41,604 nt of DNA. Origin: Candidatus Moranbacteria bacterium RIFOXYA12_FULL_44_15 (lineage in GTDB: Bacteria; Patescibacteriota; Minisyncoccia; Moranbacterales; UBA2206). A model generated the notes under the pieces. That model saw only the letters and a list, made by a program, of their open reading frames with translations. It had not been told where the DNA came from and did not search any database. Location of the stretch: the NCBI GenBank assembly GCA_001784815.1, contig MFSF01000011.1, positions 1 to 41,604 on the forward strand, read 5' to 3'. Below are positions 37,317 to 41,604 of this stretch, in pieces. The position numbers were made by a program, and so were the translations under genes. Position 1 is the stretch's first letter. Every line of letters starts with the position of its first letter.

Positions 37317-38786
37317 ATGGAAAGCAAGTGGAAAAGATCAGCCTTTTTTTGGATATTAGCTTTTTCTTTTTTTCTCACCGCTCCCGTGGTTATCCTGCGC
37401 GCCAGGGGCTACCGCTTCGATCTCAGTCGAGGTGTTTTTGTGTACAGCGGAACCATCACTTTCAAAACCAATCCCCAAGATATTGAAGCGTCCATAAATG
37501 GAGAAATCAACGATTCGAAAAAGCTCGACCGCATCAACAGCTCCTACAATATCACCGGACTTGTCCCCGGAGATTACGAGATAAAAATATCCGCTGACGG
37601 TTTTCAGCCCTGGAGCAAAAAAACCGATGTCCACAGCGGAGTATCCAGTGAATTTTGGAACACTCTTTTAGTTCGGAACAGCTATGAAAGGGCTGCCTAC
37701 GAAACCGGCGGAATTGAAAAATTTTTCCTTTCTCCAGAAAACGACTCAGTGGCTTACGCGAAAAATTCCGATGGAAATCTTTCCGTGAAAATTATGGACT
37801 TGGAGGAAAAAACGCTTTCAAATATCTTCGATTTTTCCGGCTGGCAGCTTCTCCGGGAAGATGAAAAAGAAAATATCGAGTGGTCTCCCGAAGCGGACTA
37901 TCTGTCGATTCCGGTTGAAAAAACCCAGGAACCACTAACACATTATTATCTCATCGCCGACTTGGAAACCGAAGAAATCACCAACTTGAACGAACTTTTG
38001 GGCTTTAGGGACATGCGAAGCGTCCGTTGGGATCCGCAAGAAAAAGATTATCTGTTCTTTTTGAGCGAGAAGAAACTGTACCGCGCCAATATCAAGAATG
38101 TCTCCGAAACCGCCCTTATCGCCGAAGACGTGACCAGCTTCGATTTAGCGGCTAAAAAATATATCTATTTCATAAAAGAACCCGCCAATTTGGTGTTTCA
38201 ATCCAGTCTGGACGGCCAGTCAATCATCCAAACAACCGACAGCTTTCCAGACGGATCAAACCAAAAAATTTTCCGCACCATCTATTATGATGAAGACCGG
38301 ATAGCTTTCATCGGAGAAAACAAAGACCTTTTTGTTTACAACCGAGGCGAACATGAGGATTATTTCAAAAAAATCGGCAACGGCGTCTTGGGCACACACT
38401 TTTCCGATGATGGAAAAAAAATGCTTTTCTGGACAGACAACGAAATTTTCGTGTATTTCCTCCGCGATTGGAAAGTCCAACCAATCCGCGAAGAAAACGA
38501 ACTCCAAACTATCACCCGCTATTCCGAACCGATCCGGAACGTCCAGTGGTTTTGGGACTACGAGCACGTGGTTTTCAGTACCGGCAGATTCATCAAGATT
38601 ATCGAATTGGACGGGAGAGATAAAAGAAATTGCATGGATATCGCTTCGACAAACATCGAAAAGCCTTTTATGATCTATAATTCTTTTTTGGAAAAAATGT
38701 ATTTCACCGACGCCTCCGGCGATTCGACAGATCTGCATTCCATCACCTTCCCCGAACCGGCCACGCTTTTTGGATTTCAAATATAA
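37317..38786 (+). CDS. PEGA-domain membrane-anchored surface protein
   Basis: The 489-aa protein has an N-terminal membrane helix (AFFWILAFSFFLTAPVVIL), then a PEGA domain (residues about 45-115): VYSGTITFKTNPQDIEASINGE ... ITGLVPGDYEIKISADGFQPWSKK. The remaining ~370 residues have repeated strand patterns (FLSPENDSVAYAK, WSPEADYLSIP, WDPQEKDYLFFL, FSDDGKKMLFW) suggesting a TolB-like beta-propeller on the outside. ATG 37317 is chosen over 37266, which lies inside the terminator. The substrate or partner is unknown. Confidence 0.8.
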   Translation: MESKWKRSAFFWILAFSFFLTAPVVILRARGYRFDLSRGVFVYSGTITFKTNPQDIEASINGEINDSKKLDRINSSYNITGLVPGDYEIKISADGFQPWSKKTDVHSGVSSEFWNTLLVRNSYERAAYETGGIEKFFLSPENDSVAYAKNSDGNLSVKIMDLEEKTLSNIFDFSGWQLLREDEKENIEWSPEADYLSIPVEKTQEPLTHYYLIADLETEEITNLNELLGFRDMRSVRWDPQEKDYLFFLSEKKLYRANIKNVSETALIAEDVTSFDLAAKKYIYFIKEPANLVFQSSLDGQSIIQTTDSFPDGSNQKIFRTIYYDEDRIAFIGENKDLFVYNRGEHEDYFKKIGNGVLGTHFSDDGKKMLFWTDNEIFVYFLRDWKVQPIREENELQTITRYSEPIRNVQWFWDYEHVVFSTGRFIKIIELDGRDKRNCMDIASTNIEKPFMIYNSFLEKMYFTDASGDSTDLHSITFPEPATLFGFQI

Positions 38787-38808
38787 AATAGAGAGAAATT
38801 CTCAATAT

Positions 38809-38864
38809 CCTTCTCTCCCGTATTCGGGAGAGATGTCCCGATGTACTCGTCGGGACAGAGAGGG
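38809..38864. repeat. CTCTCCCG-type Y-shaped palindrome after the PEGA gene
   Basis: CCTTCTCT / AGAGAGGG (one G-T) encloses CCCG-TATT-CGGG and GTCCCGA...TCGGGAC. An alternative 8-bp CTCTCCCG/CGGGAGAG pairing is also possible. Confidence 0.7.
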
Positions 38865-38898
38865 CTCGGAGAGCGGTGCTTGCAAGTGTTCTAGCGTC

Positions 38899-38985
38899 GG
38901 TTCAGTGTCTCCAGACCTGAACCGAAAAGGTTCTGAAGGGAGCGCTTCTTTAGAACAGCGCGGTTCAAGTCTGGAGACTTGAACC
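38899..38985. repeat. Two-hairpin GGTTC element, copy 3 (diverged)
   Basis: The left hairpin starts GGTTCAG and ends CTGAACC with an inner GTCT/AGAC (38899-38923). The right hairpin is GGTTCAAGTCT / AGACTTGAACC (38962-38985 region). TTCT (38931-38934) and AGAA (38952-38955) lie between. The frame matches copies 1 and 2 although stems and length differ. Confidence 0.7.
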
Positions 38986-38991
38986 GACAAT

Positions 38992-39025
38992 AAAATACTC
39001 CCGCGTTATAGGGCGGGAGTATTTT
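38992..39025. terminator. Bidirectional terminator between the PEGA and Wzz-like genes
   Basis: AAAATACTCCCGC / GCGGGAGTATTTT, 13 bp with an 8-nt loop, between convergent genes. Confidence 0.88.
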
Positions 39026-39043
39026 GTATTTGAAGATATTGCT

Positions 39044-40087
39044 TTAGAATTTTCCGCTCAAAAGCCGGTTGAGCCTTTCTTTGGCTTCTTCCGGAGTTGG
39101 GTTTTTGAAAATTACGCTTTTCTTGCTATCTAATTCCTTTCCCTGAAGCCTTTCCAGCCGCCTCTTAACTTCTTCCGGCGTAGCTTCTCTGGTGACTTCT
39201 TCTTTTTTCTTTTCTTCAACAACTTTTTCCAAGGAAATATTTTCCTCGGCTATCGGCAAATTATCGGGAGCAATCGGAAGATTATCCGGCGCCATTGACT
39301 TCTTTCCTGACGAAAAAACATAATCTTCCTGGTTTTTAATTTCTTCCTCAAAAATCGGCAGTTCTTTTTTTGGCGCGACTTCTTTTTGAACCGCCGCCGC
39401 GGGCTGTTCTTCTTTTTTCCTTTCAAAGCCAAACTTGTCTTTGGAAAATTTTTGAGACAGTTCCGCCAGAGAAAATTCCCGCTCCGGATAAGATTCTTTG
39501 GATTGGGATATTTTTCCGGACACTTTATCGGAAATGTAGAAAGAAAAATAGATGGCCAAAAATCCGGTCAGCGCGCTCAGCGCCAAGAGATAAAGTTTAT
39601 TCGGCACGGTTCCGATTTCGGTAACCGGTCCTTCGATTATCCGCGCGTCCAGTTCGGTTCTGACGTTATAATAAAGGCTGACTGTGCGAGAAAAAGTTTG
39701 GGAAACCCGCCAAGCCAAATCTTCCGCCAAAACCGCGTCTTTGTCTTTCACTTCAATGCTCAGCACAAAACTGCCGTTTTTTCTTTTTACCTTTATTTTA
39801 TCCTCCCAAAGGTCCGCTCTCTTATAATCGGGAAGTTCTTCGATATGTTCCAGTCCCCGGCTGTCTTCCGCGATCACGCGATCAAAGAAAGGCAAAGATT
39901 CGACGATGTTTTCAAAATTCGCCAAAATGCCGTCGATGTTTTGGGCGGCCGCTCCGCTTTTGGGAATCAGCATTATTTCCACCCGTGAAACGTTGGTTCG
40001 GCCGGCGTTCAGAGAAACGACGAAAATAACCGCCGAAGCGGCGAGAGCTGTTATCCAAAAAGACTTGAAATTAAGGATGTTTTTCAT
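39044..40087 (-). CDS. Wzz-like (chain length determinant) membrane protein with long cytoplasmic tail
   Basis: The 347-aa protein has a first helix (WITALAASAVIFVVSL), an extracytoplasmic region (about 30-160) and a second helix (KLYLLALSALTGFLAIYFSFYI), as in Wzz/CapA polysaccharide co-polymerases. The tail of ~150 residues is Lys/Glu-rich and has internal repeats: APDNLPI twice, and TPEEVKRRLERL / TPEEAKERLNRL. No kinase domain is attached. It probably helps set glycan length or contacts cytoplasmic partners. Confidence 0.65.
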   Translation of the reverse strand: MKNILNFKSFWITALAASAVIFVVSLNAGRTNVSRVEIMLIPKSGAAAQNIDGILANFENIVESLPFFDRVIAEDSRGLEHIEELPDYKRADLWEDKIKVKRKNGSFVLSIEVKDKDAVLAEDLAWRVSQTFSRTVSLYYNVRTELDARIIEGPVTEIGTVPNKLYLLALSALTGFLAIYFSFYISDKVSGKISQSKESYPEREFSLAELSQKFSKDKFGFERKKEEQPAAAVQKEVAPKKELPIFEEEIKNQEDYVFSSGKKSMAPDNLPIAPDNLPIAEENISLEKVVEEKKKEEVTREATPEEVKRRLERLQGKELDSKKSVIFKNPTPEEAKERLNRLLSGKF

Positions 40088-40152
40088 AATGATTTGTCAG
40101 AATAAAACAACTTTAGTTATCTACAAATTAACCTAATAATGTAGCATAATCC

Positions 40153-40190
40153 ATAAAAAAAGTCAACCCCGTACAAAATAGTACGGGGTT
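40153..40190 (-). terminator. Terminator of the polysaccharide deacetylase gene
   Basis: AACCCCGTAC-N6-GTACGGGGTT, followed on the minus strand by GACTTTTTTTAT. A second nested hairpin (CCCTC..GTCGA / TCGAC..GAGGG, 40195-40220) lies nearer the stop. Confidence 0.85.
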
Positions 40191-40229
40191 GCGTCCCTCA
40201 AGTCGACGATTCGACGAGGGGGGGTATCT

Positions 40230-41069
40230 CTACTGCTGTTTCATGAGACAAACGGCATCGGACAGCGTGAGCACCTGAAGACCGTTCTCCTGCTGGTGCC
40301 AGACGATATGGTCAATCATCTTTCGATATTTCCGGTAGGAATAATCGTAAGGATCGCCGATTGCCGGCAGCTTGCTGATCTTGTGAAATACCAATACCAG
40401 CATCAGTCTTTTGTCAACCGCCCGACTGATCAGGCGACGGAGAGTCGGCAGGCTGACATCTTGTTTGACGCTCACAACCGCAATATTCGCAGGATCAAAC
40501 TGAGTGCCTGGGTAATTGTAGGCTGTACCGTCTTGGAAGGCTTGCCGTGAGTATTCGATTTCTCCGTCGGATATGAGACGCCTGATTACTTCAGGAACGG
40601 ACGAGCCATAAGTCGGAGCATACCCTTTCGACATGTTGATACCATTGTCAGCAAGAATAGTCCGACACTGCTGACTATCATCCACGATCCAATCGTAACC
40701 GAGCGATGCGGCATCCTCGTGATTTAATCCGTGGTAGCCAACTTCGCAGGGTCCCTTTTCTCTGTTCTGTAGGGATTTAAGCCTCGCAAAACTCTTGAAA
40801 CCTGTGCTTCCCAGCCAGCTCACAGTCGGAAAGTACGTAATCGGAAGCCTGTAATATCCCGAATACGCATCCGCCGCGCTGTTCAAATAACCATCATCAT
40901 CCGTAATGACGACGATGGGGACACGTGTTGCGGTCGTTTCTGCCAATTCAGGCTCATCATAGCCTTCATAAAGCTGCCCGTCAATGAAGTAATCCACTGC
41001 TTCGACCTGCGACACCGCGGTCAAAGCAACGATTGCCATCAGAACAACCAACCAAATCTTTTTCAACAT
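40230..41069 (-). CDS. Secreted polysaccharide deacetylase (NodB-like)
   Basis: The 279-aa protein has a typical signal peptide (MLKKIWLVVLMAIVALTAVSQ-VEA). Deacetylase motifs follow: VVITDDDGY (Asp pair), GYHGLNHED (H-x3-H metal site), KGYAPTYGSS (the RxPY-like motif), and LVLVFHKI near the C-terminus with the last His. It would remove acetyl groups from an extracellular glycan or peptidoglycan. A perfect SD (GGAGGA, 7 nt spacing) precedes ATG 41069. Codon choice looks more GC-balanced than its neighbours, which may mean transfer. Confidence 0.8.
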   Translation of the reverse strand: MLKKIWLVVLMAIVALTAVSQVEAVDYFIDGQLYEGYDEPELAETTATRVPIVVITDDDGYLNSAADAYSGYYRLPITYFPTVSWLGSTGFKSFARLKSLQNREKGPCEVGYHGLNHEDAASLGYDWIVDDSQQCRTILADNGINMSKGYAPTYGSSVPEVIRRLISDGEIEYSRQAFQDGTAYNYPGTQFDPANIAVVSVKQDVSLPTLRRLISRAVDKRLMLVLVFHKISKLPAIGDPYDYSYRKYRKMIDHIVWHQQENGLQVLTLSDAVCLMKQQ

Positions 41070-41136
41070 GATACTTCCTCCTGTAAAACGTTGTGGGTTT
41101 AGAAACTATTTCCTTCCTGTAAAAGAAACTACTTCA

Positions 41137-41216
41137 CCGCCACGCCACATAGCGGGGCGGCGCAGAATGAACTGACATTCTGAACGCAAGAAAGAATTAT
41201 TTCTTCACTGCGTTCA
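41137..41216. other. Hairpin array upstream of the deacetylase gene
   Basis: CCGCC/GGCGG with inner CGC/GCG (41137-41160), CAGAATG/CATTCTG (41163-41182) and TGAACGCA/TGCGTTCA with inner AGAAA/TTTCT (41181-41216) follow each other, then the 46-bp repeat. No gene is seen between 41070 and 41269. Confidence 0.65.
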
Positions 41217-41220
41217 AAAC

Positions 41221-41266
41221 GTTATTCGCTACGCGAACCCGCACTACGAACGCGGGACATACGAAT
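41221..41266. repeat. 46-bp structured repeat, copy B (intergenic)
   Basis: Matches 12140-12185 at 43 of 46 positions. TTCGC-TAC-GCGAA and CCCGC...GCGGG stems are kept, the second through a compensated pair change. Confidence 0.85.
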
Positions 41267-41269
41267 AGT

Positions 41270-41604
41270 TTAATGCTCTTCTATATGATAACCTTTAAAC
41301 TTCACATCCATAAAATCCGTCCTGATTCCGGCGTAGCCTTTTTCGAAAATAGGCGCGGCGCCGTATTTTTCATCTTCGTCCGTTACTTCCAAAACCTTCT
41401 TCCATTCCCCCGTTCCGTCGTCGATATATAGTTTTATATTAACTGCGTCATCGCCGTCGTTCTCCAATTCGCTTTTGAGCCCGATCCAGGTGTTTTCCGG
41501 AATGAGATTGGGACTATCAACCCTAGCATACTTTCCCTTTTTTGTCAAGACATTTTTCTCCGCCAGGGTATAATATTTCCCGTCGATTTTTTTCTTAATT
41601 ACCG
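41270..41604 (-). CDS. C-terminal part of a lectin-like (LamG/concanavalin fold) protein, partial
   Basis: The frame is open to the window edge, so the N-terminus is missing; about 111 residues are visible. The pattern IDGKYYTLAEKN, TWIGLKSELEND, VNIKLYIDDGTGEWKKVLEV and final KGYAGIRTDFMDVKFKGYHIEE is typical of the last strands of concanavalin-like carbohydrate-binding or glycan-active domains. It is probably extracellular. A possible TTG start at 41548 is internal to this fold, so I do not use it. Confidence 0.6.
   Translation of the reverse strand, partial: VIKKKIDGKYYTLAEKNVLTKKGKYARVDSPNLIPENTWIGLKSELENDGDDAVNIKLYIDDGTGEWKKVLEVTDEDEKYGAAPIFEKGYAGIRTDFMDVKFKGYHIEEH

Noticed and set aside
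1-41604. Recoding of TGA as glycine (as in SR1/Gracilibacteria)
   Set aside because: TGA ends several genes at the expected family length (for example GT4 at 3573 and cysS at 32776), and no conserved Gly is encoded by TGA.

Overview
The window looks like a chromosomal segment of a Candidate Phyla Radiation bacterium, most likely a Paceibacteria (Parcubacteria) or Moranbacteria-like lineage. This is an inference from gene content and style. Housekeeping genes are tightly packed, many lack a Shine-Dalgarno (SD) sequence, and TGA acts as a stop. There is an archaeal-type UMP kinase, an isopentenyl phosphate kinase, a lone groES, and several small membrane proteins typical of that group. No rRNA, CRISPR array or prophage is visible; one tRNA (Asn, anticodon GTT) is present.

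Layout. 0.1-6.2 kb: envelope block (O-antigen ligase-like protein, GT4 glycosyltransferase, LCP phosphotransferase, S41 protease). 6.2-10.2 kb: rplI, pyrG, rpmA, a membrane-anchored Cys protein, archaeal-type pyrH, tRNA-Asn. 10.3-14.2 kb: a RecB-type nuclease and an Rrf2-iscS-iscU iron-sulfur module with a clear promoter. 14.3-18.5 kb: a nuclease-like ORFan, M23 peptidase, gltX and a one-gene REP/IS200-type transposase element. 18.5-24.9 kb: GNAT, WecG/TagA glycosyltransferase, thpR, priA-def-fmt, tandem rhodanese protein. 25-30.2 kb: small accessory genes, groES, membrane proteins, obgE, isopentenyl phosphate kinase, Nudix and yidD. 30.4-38.8 kb: corA-like, cysS, dus, dnaB, recR, rplU, DUF378, PEGA protein. 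39-41.6 kb: Wzz-like protein, secreted polysaccharide deacetylase and the end of a lectin-like gene.

The most striking property is a dense, heterogeneous population of short palindromic elements. Many lie inside the reading frames of core enzymes without breaking them (O-antigen ligase, GT4, RecB-like nuclease, Rrf2, IscS, GltX, WecG, PriA, Dus). Several families keep their architecture while the stem sequence changes with compensation: a ~138-bp two-hairpin element in three copies, a 46-bp repeat whose two copies differ by a G-C to C-G pair swap, and the 692-bp transposase element, whose two ends each carry two hairpins with an identical TTTA loop but different stems. Other copies supply the stop codons of neighbouring genes. 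I regard the paired-hairpin transposase element, together with the in-frame palindromes, as the best candidate for an undescribed system. That one drives the other is a hypothesis only.

A second theme is two styles of translation start. Core genes mostly have no SD and some look leaderless. A set of small or accessory genes has strong GGAGG-type sites and often its own terminator.
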